From positions 1-52,319 of the forward strand of contig NZ_LOCQ01000036.1 of NCBI RefSeq assembly GCF_001677885.1: a stretch of 52,319 nt of DNA, in the 5' to 3' direction. This document shows positions 20,437 to 27,634 of the stretch, piece after piece (position 1 is the first letter of the stretch; every line of letters begins with the position of its first letter). The position numbers and the translations under genes are program-made. Below the pieces are notes generated by a model, which was not told where the DNA came from, searched no databases, and was given only the letters and a program-made list of their open reading frames with translations. The stretch is from Janthinobacterium psychrotolerans (GTDB lineage: Bacteria; Pseudomonadota; Gammaproteobacteria; Burkholderiales; Burkholderiaceae_D).

Positions 20437-20455
20437 GCAAATGAGAATCATTACT
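20437..20455 (+). promoter_or_regulatory. Fur-box-like site upstream of the DUF2061 gene
   Basis: The 19-mer centred on AAATGAGAATCATTA matches the Fur consensus at 14 of 19 positions by my count. It lies 41 bases upstream of the TTG start of the DUF2061 gene and overlaps a -10-like TACTAT (20452-20457). Iron-dependent repression of that gene is inferred. Confidence 0.5.
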
Positions 20456-20495
20456 ATGCAAGTCAAGGATCAGCCAGTTCAGAAAGGAGCCTCCC

Positions 20496-20918
20496 TTGTT
20501 TACCGCCATCAAAACATTCAGCCAGGTCATCACCCATATGTCGATCGCATTCGGCCTCGCTTACTTGCTGACCGGTTCGCTCGCTCTCGGCGGACTGGCG
20601 GCGATTATCGAGCCGGTGATCAATGTGGCACTGCTGCCGCTGCACGAAAAGCTGTGGCATGCGATACGCCAGCGCCAGGCGCACAGGCACATGGGGGTGG
20701 CGGCGCTGGCCGGCGAAAAGCTGAGCCAGACCATGATGCACATGGGCGTGGCGTTTTCCGTGATGTACGGTGCCACGGGTTCGGCGGCCTTCGGCGGTCT
20801 GCTGGCGGTGGTCGAGCCAATCTGTAATGTCATCGCGCTGCCTTTCCATGACGGCCTGTGGGAACGGCTGCGCAGCCGCCTGGTGCAGCGCGATGCACTG
20901 CGCCTGGCGCCGCTGTGA
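20496..20918 (+). CDS. Double DUF2061 small membrane protein
   Basis: The 140-residue protein contains two DUF2061-type units: residues 4-60 (KTFSQVITHMSIAFGLAYLLTGS...EPVINVALLPLHEKLW) and 74-130 (EKLSQTMMHMGVAFSVMYGATGS...EPICNVIALPFHDGLW). Each unit has two short hydrophobic helices and a conserved H near the membrane. The start is a TTG with a good ribosome site (AAAGGAG, 6 bases); no upstream ATG in frame is better placed. DUF2061 has no known function. An upstream Fur-like site suggests a link to iron. Confidence 0.82.
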   Translation: MFTAIKTFSQVITHMSIAFGLAYLLTGSLALGGLAAIIEPVINVALLPLHEKLWHAIRQRQAHRHMGVAALAGEKLSQTMMHMGVAFSVMYGATGSAAFGGLLAVVEPICNVIALPFHDGLWERLRSRLVQRDALRLAPL

Positions 20919-22460
20919 TCAGGCTGGTGGCGTCAGGCTGGACGGTTCAAGTGGCGTGGCGGCCGGTCCGTGCAGGACCTTGCCATCGATATCGAAGCGT
21001 GAACCGTGGCAAGGACAATCCCAGGAACGTTCGAGCTGGTTGAAATGCACCACGCAGCCCAGGTGGGCACACGCGGCCGACAAGACGTGCAGCCCGCCCA
21101 GTTCGTTGCGATACACGGCCAGCTTGCGCAAGCCCTGGCGCACGATGGCGCCCTGGCCTGGCTGCAACTGTGCCAGTGAGCGCAGTTCGCTGCCCCTGGC
21201 CCAGTCGCGGTATTGCGCCAGGGTATTGACCTGCTCGCCGATAAAGTCCGACACGCCGTGTATTACCTTGCGGGATGGCGCATACAGCTTGCTCCAGGGA
21301 TTGGCGCGGCCCAGTATCAGATCGCGCACCAGCATGGCGCCGATGGTGGCGTGCGTCATGCCGTTGCCGGAGTCGCCGGTAATGATGTAGACATTGTCAT
21401 TGTCCATGGGATTGCGGCCGAGAAATGCCGGGCCGTCGGCCGGCTCCATGACCTCGCCGGACCAGCGGTACAGCACGCTACCGGCCATCGGAAAATGTTC
21501 GCGCGCCCAGCGCTCGATACCGGCATGGTGGCTGGCTGGTTGCGCCTCTTGGCCCACTTTATGGTCAGCGCCGCCGACGATCAGTACTTCATGGCCTGCG
21601 GGGGCGCCGCTGCCGGACAGACGCACATAATAATAGGGGTCGCCGGTATCCCACAGCAGGATGCGCGGCAGGCTGCCTTGCGGCACGGCCATGCCGATCA
21701 CATACGTCATGTAGCCCGCCTGCTTGGTATGCATCACCAGGCGGTTGTTGAACGGGGTATTGCTGGCCACCACCACCGACCTGGCGCCAATCTCGCCGTG
21801 CTCGGTCGACACCATCTGCATATTGTTGTCGCCGGCCAGCTTGAGCGCCCGGGTGGCACCATGGACCTTGCCACCGTACTTGACAATGGCCTGCGCCAGG
21901 CCATTGAGATACTTCAATGGATGAAATTGCGCCTGGCCGCGATAGCGGATGCCGGGCCCGGTATCGAACGGCAGGCCCGGCACGCGGTCGCACCATTGGG
22001 CCGGCACGCCAGCGCGCAGGGCGGCCGCCAATTCCTTGTCGAAGTCGCGAAAGCCGTTGCCGGGCAAGGCGTACAGGTAGCCGTCCAGGCGCTCGAACTC
22101 GCAATCGATGGCTTCCTTGCGCACGATGTCCTCGACCATATCGATGGCGCTGGCAAAACTGCTGGCCACCAGCGCCGCCTGGTCGGGGCCGAAATCGTCC
22201 TCGATATTGGCATACCATTCATCGGGCGGGAAAAAATGCGCCGTGGTGCGGCCGGTTTCGCCGGCGCCGATGCCGGTGGCGTCGATGACGATGACCTTCA
22301 GGCCCTGGCGCGACAGCAGATAGGCGGTACTGAGGCCGGCGATGCCGGCCCCGATCACGCAGACGTCGGCGCTGGCGTCGGCTGGCAGCGGACCGGTTGG
22401 CATCACCTGCGTGCTGGCCTGCCAGATCGAAGTTGATGCGGATGTCGAGTTTGCTGCCAT
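20919..22460 (-). CDS. FAD-dependent oxidoreductase with C-terminal Rieske domain
   Basis: The 513-residue protein has an N-terminal DAO-type FAD fold: ADVCVIGAGIAGLSTAYLLSR, then the VIVIDATGIGAGETGRTTAH segment. The C-terminal Rieske [2Fe-2S] domain reads CAHLGCVVHFN...WDCPCHGSRFD, with both Cys-X-His and Cys-X2-His pairs. Related proteins oxidise amines or amino acids using the cluster as an electron outlet; the substrate here is unknown. The ATG at 22460 has AAAGGA upstream and is preferred over the GTG at 22475, which overlaps the stop of a small upstream frame. It is convergent with the DUF2061 gene with no gap. Confidence 0.88.
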   Translation of the reverse strand: MAANSTSASTSIWQASTQVMPTGPLPADASADVCVIGAGIAGLSTAYLLSRQGLKVIVIDATGIGAGETGRTTAHFFPPDEWYANIEDDFGPDQAALVASSFASAIDMVEDIVRKEAIDCEFERLDGYLYALPGNGFRDFDKELAAALRAGVPAQWCDRVPGLPFDTGPGIRYRGQAQFHPLKYLNGLAQAIVKYGGKVHGATRALKLAGDNNMQMVSTEHGEIGARSVVVASNTPFNNRLVMHTKQAGYMTYVIGMAVPQGSLPRILLWDTGDPYYYVRLSGSGAPAGHEVLIVGGADHKVGQEAQPASHHAGIERWAREHFPMAGSVLYRWSGEVMEPADGPAFLGRNPMDNDNVYIITGDSGNGMTHATIGAMLVRDLILGRANPWSKLYAPSRKVIHGVSDFIGEQVNTLAQYRDWARGSELRSLAQLQPGQGAIVRQGLRKLAVYRNELGGLHVLSAACAHLGCVVHFNQLERSWDCPCHGSRFDIDGKVLHGPAATPLEPSSLTPPA

Positions 22461-22471
22461 GGCATGTCCTT

Positions 22472-22642
22472 TCACGGTTCGGCGCGCTGTTGCCGCCTGG
22501 CGTGTTCGCGCCGGAGCGCCGTATTCCAGCGCGCCAGCCAGCGCCTGGCCAGCAGCTTTTCCTGCGCGCTGGTGGCCGCGCTCATGCGCAGTCCCGCGCG
22601 GTAGAGGCGCTCGACCAGGTAGCTGAATTTCTGCTCAGTCAT
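22472..22642 (-). CDS. Possible small basic protein (56 aa)
   Basis: The minus-strand ATG at 22642 opens a 56-codon frame: an N-terminal MTEQKFSYLVERLYRAG, then a strongly basic helix rich in Arg and Ala (ARRWLARWNTALRRE) and a C-terminal HARRQQRAEP. The stop lies 12 bases upstream of the preferred oxidoreductase ATG, as in an operon. It is too short to judge by length, and I recognise no family. No good ribosome site is visible. Confidence 0.4.
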   Translation of the reverse strand: MTEQKFSYLVERLYRAGLRMSAATSAQEKLLARRWLARWNTALRREHARRQQRAEP

Positions 22643-22751
22643 TATCGGGACGCGGGCGGCAGATTGTCGACCAGATCATTATAAGAAGGTGACCCGCATG
22701 ACGCGCTTGATCTGCGTCGATGGAAACAGGCTTGACATTAAGCCAATCGTG

Positions 22752-24188
22752 TTAAGCCCCTGCCCACACGGCCGGACGCCGATGCGCCCACGGTGCGGCC
22801 CGTTCCAGCTGTGCTGCCAATCGCAACAAGCACCCTTCCCGGCCAAGTCCAGCCATGAACTGCATGCCGATCGGCAAACCATCGCCGGACATGGCCAGCG
22901 GTACCGACATGGCCGGCAGCCCCGCCACATTGGCCAGCGGCGTGTAGGGCGAGTGCTGGAACAGGCGCGCCGTCCAGGCCAGGCCGTCCACCGACGTTTC
23001 GTTTTCCGCATAGCGCCCCAGCGGCCACGGCAGCGATGGCAAGGTCGGCGACAGCAGCACATCGCATTGCGCGAAGAACGCGCCGGCCTGGCGCGTGACG
23101 GTATTGCGCACGTCGAGCGCGGCAACGAACTCAACCGCCGAGACCGCCTGGCCATAGTGGTAGCAAGCCAGGGTTGCCGGCTCCAGCGTGGCCAGCGAGA
23201 TGGCGCGGCCTGATTCCTGCGACAGGCCATCGATCCAGCCCACCAGGTTGGCACACCAGATGCGCGCATTGGCCAGCACAAACGTTTCCCACGATACGCC
23301 CAGGCCTGGCGCGGCCTCTTCCACGTGGTGGCCCAGCGATTCCAGCAGCCGCACGCTGTCGTCCAGCGCCTTGCCGGTTTCCACATCTGGGCGCTGGCCA
23401 TCGAGCGCGTCGCGCATCACGCCGATGCGCAAGCGGCCGGGCGCCATGCCGACCTGCGACAGCCAATTGTGGCCGGGTGCCGCCGTGTTGTACGGTTCGC
23501 TCGGCATCACGGCCTGCACCGCATCGAGCAAGGCGGCGCTGTCGCGCACGCTGCGGCTGACGCCCAGTTGCACGCCCAGGCCGCTGAAAATTTCATCCAT
23601 GGCAGGGCCGTTCGAGACGCGGCCACGGCTCGGTTTCAGGCCGAACAGGCCGGTGGAGGCCGCCGGCACGCGGATGGAGCCGGCCGCATCGGTGGCATGG
23701 GCCAGCGGCACGACGCCGGCCGCCACGGCCGCTGCGGCGCCACCGCTGGAGCCGCCCGCGCTCAGCGACACATCCCACGGATTGCGCGTGGCGCCGTACA
23801 GCACCGCTTCGGTGGTGGTGGCGAACGCCATTTCGGGCGTGGTGGTGCGGCCGATGGTGACCAGGCCGGCGTGGCGAAACTGAGTCATCAGGAAAGAATC
23901 TTCGCTGGAGACATGGCCGGCCGCCAGGCGGCTGCCCATTTCCATTTTCTTGCCGGCCATGGCGACGGCGATATCCTTGATCAAAAAGGGCACGCCGGCA
24001 AATGGCGCGTCGGCGTTAATCGGCAAGGAATCGGCCGGCCAGTGTTCGATCACCGCGTTGATACGCGGATTGACGGCCTCCAGTGCCTGCAGCGCGCAAG
24101 CCTGCAGTTGTGCGGCACTGACCTGGCCCTGGCGTAGCAGTTCGGCCAGCCCCAGGCCATCATATTGAACATATTCATGGAGTTGCAT
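22752..24188 (-). CDS. Amidase (amidase signature family)
   Basis: The 478-residue protein starts at an ATG with AGGAGC upstream; a longer frame from 24782 overlaps the divergent LysR gene and is rejected. It has the Ser-cisSer-Lys triad: Lys in PFLIKDIAVAM, the cis-Ser in GGSSGGAAAAVAAG, and the nucleophile Ser in DAAGSIRVPAA. Such enzymes hydrolyse amides, including indole-3-acetamide or aryl amides; the substrate is not readable here. It is divergent from a LysR gene 102 bases away that probably controls it. Confidence 0.9.
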   Translation of the reverse strand: MQLHEYVQYDGLGLAELLRQGQVSAAQLQACALQALEAVNPRINAVIEHWPADSLPINADAPFAGVPFLIKDIAVAMAGKKMEMGSRLAAGHVSSEDSFLMTQFRHAGLVTIGRTTTPEMAFATTTEAVLYGATRNPWDVSLSAGGSSGGAAAAVAAGVVPLAHATDAAGSIRVPAASTGLFGLKPSRGRVSNGPAMDEIFSGLGVQLGVSRSVRDSAALLDAVQAVMPSEPYNTAAPGHNWLSQVGMAPGRLRIGVMRDALDGQRPDVETGKALDDSVRLLESLGHHVEEAAPGLGVSWETFVLANARIWCANLVGWIDGLSQESGRAISLATLEPATLACYHYGQAVSAVEFVAALDVRNTVTRQAGAFFAQCDVLLSPTLPSLPWPLGRYAENETSVDGLAWTARLFQHSPYTPLANVAGLPAMSVPLAMSGDGLPIGMQFMAGLGREGCLLRLAAQLERAAPWAHRRPAVWAGA

Positions 24189-24290
24189 CAGATTGCTCCT
24201 GTAGTCGATGAAGTGCTTGCATGCACAGCAGCAACTGTAGAGCTTGCAGTATGATAGTGGAAATGAATAACAAAGATAGCAGGTATAGTC

Positions 24291-25214
24291 ATGCACAATT
24301 TGCGCAAGCTCGATTTGAATCTGCTGCTGACCCTGGACGCCTTGCTGGTCGAACGCAATGTGACGCGCGCCGCCGCGCGCCTGCATCTGAGCCAGCCGTC
24401 CGTCAGTGTGCAGCTGGGCAAGCTGCGCGCCGCATTTGACGACCCGCTGCTGCTGCCCGGCCCGCGTGGCATGTTGCCGACGGCGCGCGCGCTGGACTTG
24501 CTGGCGCCGTTGCAGGCGGCACTGGCCCAGCTCGAACAGCTGCTGCAGCCGGCAAGCGCGTTCGAACCGTTGACGGCCGACGTGGAATGGAAGCTGGCGG
24601 CCGCCGACGCCACCGAATACGCCATCCTTCTTCCCTTGCTGCCCGGGCTGCGCGCGGCGGCGCCGCGTTCGCGCATGGCCGTGCTGGAAGCGGTGCCGGC
24701 GCGCATGGCCAGCCAACTGGAAAATGCCCAGGTCGACCTGGGCTTCCTGGCGCAGGAAGAAGCGCCCCCGGGATTGCGCCACCGCGTGTTATTTACCGAG
24801 CACTATGTGCTCGCAGGCCGGCGCGACCATCCGCTGTTGCAGACGACGCCCGATCTCGACCGTTTCTGCGCCCTGGAGTTCGTGGTGGTCTCGCCCAATG
24901 GCGGCGGCTACCGCACGGCCGTCGATACGGCGCTGGCCCTGCAGGGCCGGCAGCGCAAGGTGGTGCTGTCGGTGCCGCATTTCCTGTTCGTGCCGCCCTT
25001 GCTGGCGCAGTCCGAGATGGTGGCGCTGCTGCCGTCACGGCTGCTGAAAAATGCCTTGACCGCATTGCGCACCTGGGAAGCGCCCCTGCCGCTGCCCGAT
25101 TACGAGATGGCCATGGTCTGGCATGAGCGCATGCACCTGGACCCCGGACACCGCTGGCTGCGCGGGCAGGTCATGGCTGCCCTGCACGGCTATGGCCAGG
25201 ACTCTGTTTGGTAG
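24291..25214 (+). CDS. LysR-family transcriptional regulator
   Basis: The 307-residue protein has an N-terminal winged helix-turn-helix (LNLLLTLDALLVERNVTRAAARLHLSQPSVSVQLGKL) and a substrate-binding-like C-terminal domain. It is transcribed divergently from the amidase gene, with about 100 bases between the starts. This is the usual layout for a LysR regulator that controls its neighbour in response to a substrate. NodD-like sequence features (LNLL.TLDALL) are visible. A partial dyad ACTGTA...TGCAGT lies near 24230 but is too weak to call as an operator. Confidence 0.9.
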   Translation: MHNLRKLDLNLLLTLDALLVERNVTRAAARLHLSQPSVSVQLGKLRAAFDDPLLLPGPRGMLPTARALDLLAPLQAALAQLEQLLQPASAFEPLTADVEWKLAAADATEYAILLPLLPGLRAAAPRSRMAVLEAVPARMASQLENAQVDLGFLAQEEAPPGLRHRVLFTEHYVLAGRRDHPLLQTTPDLDRFCALEFVVVSPNGGGYRTAVDTALALQGRQRKVVLSVPHFLFVPPLLAQSEMVALLPSRLLKNALTALRTWEAPLPLPDYEMAMVWHERMHLDPGHRWLRGQVMAALHGYGQDSVW

Positions 25215-25242
25215 CCTGCAAGATTGCCTGCCGTGTAAAGGA

Positions 25243-25267
25243 ACGCCGCCTGGCGGCGTATTTGCTT
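25243..25267 (+). terminator. Rho-independent-like terminator after lysR
   Basis: A hairpin with 7-bp arms ACGCCGC (25243-25249) and GCGGCGT (25253-25259) and a CTG loop is followed by ATTTGCTT. It ends the LysR transcript before the SMI1/KNR4 gene. Confidence 0.55.
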
Positions 25268-25301
25268 ACACTGGCGGTTTTGACTTGCCGCCAGATTAAC
25301 C

Positions 25302-25955
25302 ATGAGCTACTACACCCGCTATCGCCATATCGCCATCGACCAAGCCATGCCGGCGCCCACACCGGCCCAGATCGCCGCCATCGAAACCGAATTGAAGGCC
25401 ACGCTGCCGGCCAGCTTCCTGGCATTTTTGCAGGTGGCCAATGGCGGCGAGATCGATTATTACTGCGACGTGCCCGATGGCCGCGGCGGCGTCGAACAGA
25501 TGTCGTTTCCTGGCATCTTCAACGCCGACGAAGGCGATTTTTGCGATGAAACCCTGGTTGGCGAGATCCGCGCCGCGCGCAAGCACATGGACATGCCGGA
25601 CAAAATCCTGCCGTTCGCCCGCGATGGCGGCGACTCCATGCTGTTTCTGGACCTCAGCGATGAAGGCCAGGGCCGGGTCCTGGCGCATATCCGCGAGCTG
25701 CCGGCCTGGACCGGCCCACGCGCGCCGGCCGGGCTGATGGTCCTGGCGCCGTCGTTTGACGCCTATATCGCCAGCCTGTATCCGGACAAGAACGAAGTGA
25801 TCAGCAACCTCGAACAATACGCGAGTCTCCCCTCGCATCTGGAGGCCACTGCGGAATATCTCGATATCGGTTTGCCCGGCTGGCGCGACGATGCGGACAT
25901 CGGTCCGCTGTTCCGGCGCCTGGAGATTGAATTGTGCGCCAGCGTACAGGACTAG
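25302..25955 (+). CDS. SMI1/KNR4 (SUKH) family protein
   Basis: The 217-residue protein has the SUKH pattern: APTPAQIAAIETELKATLPASFLAFLQVANGGEI, then a compact alpha/beta body. In bacteria these folds are often immunity proteins for contact-dependent or polymorphic toxins, although many are stand-alone. No toxin gene is next to it in this window. It has a weak ribosome site. It is flanked by the LysR terminator and a DUF4142 gene and is probably monocistronic. Confidence 0.8.
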   Translation: MSYYTRYRHIAIDQAMPAPTPAQIAAIETELKATLPASFLAFLQVANGGEIDYYCDVPDGRGGVEQMSFPGIFNADEGDFCDETLVGEIRAARKHMDMPDKILPFARDGGDSMLFLDLSDEGQGRVLAHIRELPAWTGPRAPAGLMVLAPSFDAYIASLYPDKNEVISNLEQYASLPSHLEATAEYLDIGLPGWRDDADIGPLFRRLEIELCASVQD

Positions 25956-26064
25956 TCCTACCTCGACTATCGCGTGCGTCCTATGGGTATGGCTGTGCGA
26001 CTGGCTTAATATTTTAGCCAGCGCTTTTGACAATATTGCACAACCCATATCGAAAGGAGTCCCC

Positions 26065-26616
26065 ATGCGCCTGACCACCACCAGTTCCCGCACGCCTACC
26101 ATGAAAAGCATCGCCATCGGCGCGGCCATTGCCGTGATGAGCGGCATGGCCATCAACAGTATCGCTGCCAACGCGCCGGGCGCCTACGACAAAACTTTCA
26201 TGATCAAGGCGGCCGATTCGGGCAGCACTGAAATTGCCGCCAGCAAAGTGGCGCAAACCAAAAGCAGCAATGCGGAAGTAAAGCAATTCGCCGACTCCAT
26301 GGTGACGGACCACACCAAGGTGGCCGATGAGCTCAAACAATTGGCGGCAAGCAAGCAGATCACGGTCAGCGACGAGCCCAGCGCCCGCCACAAGGCCGAT
26401 ATCGCCAAGCTCAACCGCCTGGAAGGCAAGCAGTTCGATCAGGAATACGCAGCCAAGATCGGCGTGGCGGCGCACAAGGAGGCCGTCAAGCTGTTTACCG
26501 ACGCCAGCCAGAAAGCCACCGACCCCGATATCAAGGCGTTTGCCGCCAAGACCTTGCCAGCGCTGCAACATCACCTGGACATGGCCAACGCGCTGCATTC
26601 CAGCGTCGGCAAGTGA
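26065..26616 (+). CDS. DUF4142 periplasmic helical protein
   Basis: The 183-residue protein has a Shine-Dalgarno AAAGGAG, a membrane-targeting N terminus (AIGAAIAVMSGMAINSIAA) and a four-helix DUF4142 body: FMIKAADSGSTEIAASKVAQTKSSNAEVKQFADSMVTDHTKVADEL and a second antiparallel pair ending in LPALQHHLDMANAL. Such ferritin-like helical proteins are secreted; some are described as stress-related, but the function is not settled. Confidence 0.85.
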   Translation: MRLTTTSSRTPTMKSIAIGAAIAVMSGMAINSIAANAPGAYDKTFMIKAADSGSTEIAASKVAQTKSSNAEVKQFADSMVTDHTKVADELKQLAASKQITVSDEPSARHKADIAKLNRLEGKQFDQEYAAKIGVAAHKEAVKLFTDASQKATDPDIKAFAAKTLPALQHHLDMANALHSSVGK

Positions 26617-26703
26617 AAAACAAGGTAAAAAGATGCGTGGCACTGCGCTGGCGAGCGAGCAGCCAGTGTCCGCATGGCTTACAATGCGGGCATCCCGTTT
26701 TCA

Positions 26704-27096
26704 ATGTCTTTCATGTCTCCCATCCTCAAGAAAAGCCTGCTGATCGTCGCTGGCCTGCTGCTGGCCATGCTGATGGCCGTCTGGCTGTCCGTCAAGATTA
26801 ACGCCGCCGAACACGCCAAGCTGTATGCCCAAGCCTGGAGTCCCAGCGGCAAATGCGTGATCAACACCTATGCGCCCGCTTACGGCAGCGGTACGGTATC
26901 GAATATCGTGCGCTCGCTGAGCACGCAATCGTTTTTCCGTGTGTACGACAAACAGGGAGACATGCTCGAAAGCACCGAATGGGTGCTCGACCTGCATGAG
27001 GACGGCTTGCAGGATTTTGCGCGCTGGGGCAATGAGCGCGCGATCTACCCCACCGACATGGGCTACGAAGGCTGGACCTTGCCGCAATGCGCCTGA
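26704..27096 (+). CDS. Unknown single-pass membrane protein
   Basis: The 130-residue protein has one N-terminal membrane helix (LLIVAGLLLAMLMAVWLSV) and a small extracytosolic domain with two cysteines (GKCVINTYAP and the C-terminal PQC). Start candidates are ATG at 26704 or 26713; neither has a strong ribosome site. It ends 9 bases before the convergent cadR stop. The family is not recognised. Confidence 0.6.
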   Translation: MSFMSPILKKSLLIVAGLLLAMLMAVWLSVKINAAEHAKLYAQAWSPSGKCVINTYAPAYGSGTVSNIVRSLSTQSFFRVYDKQGDMLESTEWVLDLHEDGLQDFARWGNERAIYPTDMGYEGWTLPQCA

Positions 27097-27105
27097 GTTG
27101 CACGA

Positions 27106-27537
27106 TCAATGCAGTTCCGTGTGACAGGCGCAATCGTTGCCGCTGGCCGCCTCCGACAGGTTTTGCAGAATCGCACAGTCCTGTGACGGCGTGGGCTGGT
27201 CGCACTGGTGGCGCAGGCTGACCAGTTGCTGCTGCAAGGTCTGCAGGTTGGCCATCTGCTCGGCAATGCGCTCGATATGATGATCCAGCAGCTGATTGAC
27301 GCTCTGGCAGCCTTCGGCCGGGTTGTTCTTAAATTCCAGCAAGGCACGGATATCGGCCAGGCCGATCTGCAGGGAACGGCAGTGGCGAATGAACTGCAGC
27401 CGTTCCTGGTGCTCGGCCTTGTACTCGCGGTAGCCGGCGCCGTTGCGGCCGGGCTCCTGCAGCAGCCCCGCTTTTTCATAATAACGCACCGTTTCAACGT
27501 CGCAATGGGTGCGCCTGGCCAGTTCTCCGATACGCAT
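27106..27537 (-). CDS. cadR: CadR/PbrR-type MerR regulator, Cd/Pb/Zn-responsive
   Basis: The 143-residue MerR-family activator has the N-terminal winged helix MRIGELARRTHCDVETVRYYEKAGLL, a long dimerisation helix, and metal ligands typical of CadR/PbrR. These are Cys in EGCQSV (about 77), Cys in RHQCDQ (about 112), Cys in QDCAIL, and a C-terminal DCACHTELH. It is divergent from cadA with one MerR-type operator in between, so it should activate cadA when bound to Cd2+, Pb2+ or Zn2+. Confidence 0.93.
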   Translation of the reverse strand: MRIGELARRTHCDVETVRYYEKAGLLQEPGRNGAGYREYKAEHQERLQFIRHCRSLQIGLADIRALLEFKNNPAEGCQSVNQLLDHHIERIAEQMANLQTLQQQLVSLRHQCDQPTPSQDCAILQNLSEAASGNDCACHTELH

Positions 27538-27570
27538 GGCAGTCCTTTTCTTGTATCGTGTAAATTCTGC

Positions 27571-27601
27571 TTGACCCTGTAGCGACTACAGGGTTTCTAA
27601 T
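27571..27601 (+). promoter_or_regulatory. cadA promoter with MerR-type operator
   Basis: The -35 TTGACC (27571-27576) and -10-like TCTAAT (27596-27601) are 19 bases apart, the long spacing of MerR-controlled promoters. A perfect inverted repeat, arms ACCCTGTAG (27574-27582) and CTACAGGGT (27586-27594) around CGA, occupies the spacer. This is the expected CadR target. Confidence 0.93.
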
Positions 27602-27634
27602 GCAAGCATACACGAATCCCTGAAGGATGATGCG

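Noticed and set aside
21213..22436. 407-codon plus-strand frame opposite the Rieske/FAD gene
   Set aside because: The opposite strand holds both the FAD and Rieske motifs; no domain is seen in this frame.
24228..24244. Dyad ACTGTA...TGCAGT as a LysR operator
   Set aside because: The arms are short and imperfect and no T-N11-A core is clear.
24189..24782. N-terminal extension of the amidase to 24782
   Set aside because: It overlaps the divergent LysR gene and has no conserved content; the ATG at 24188 has a good ribosome site.
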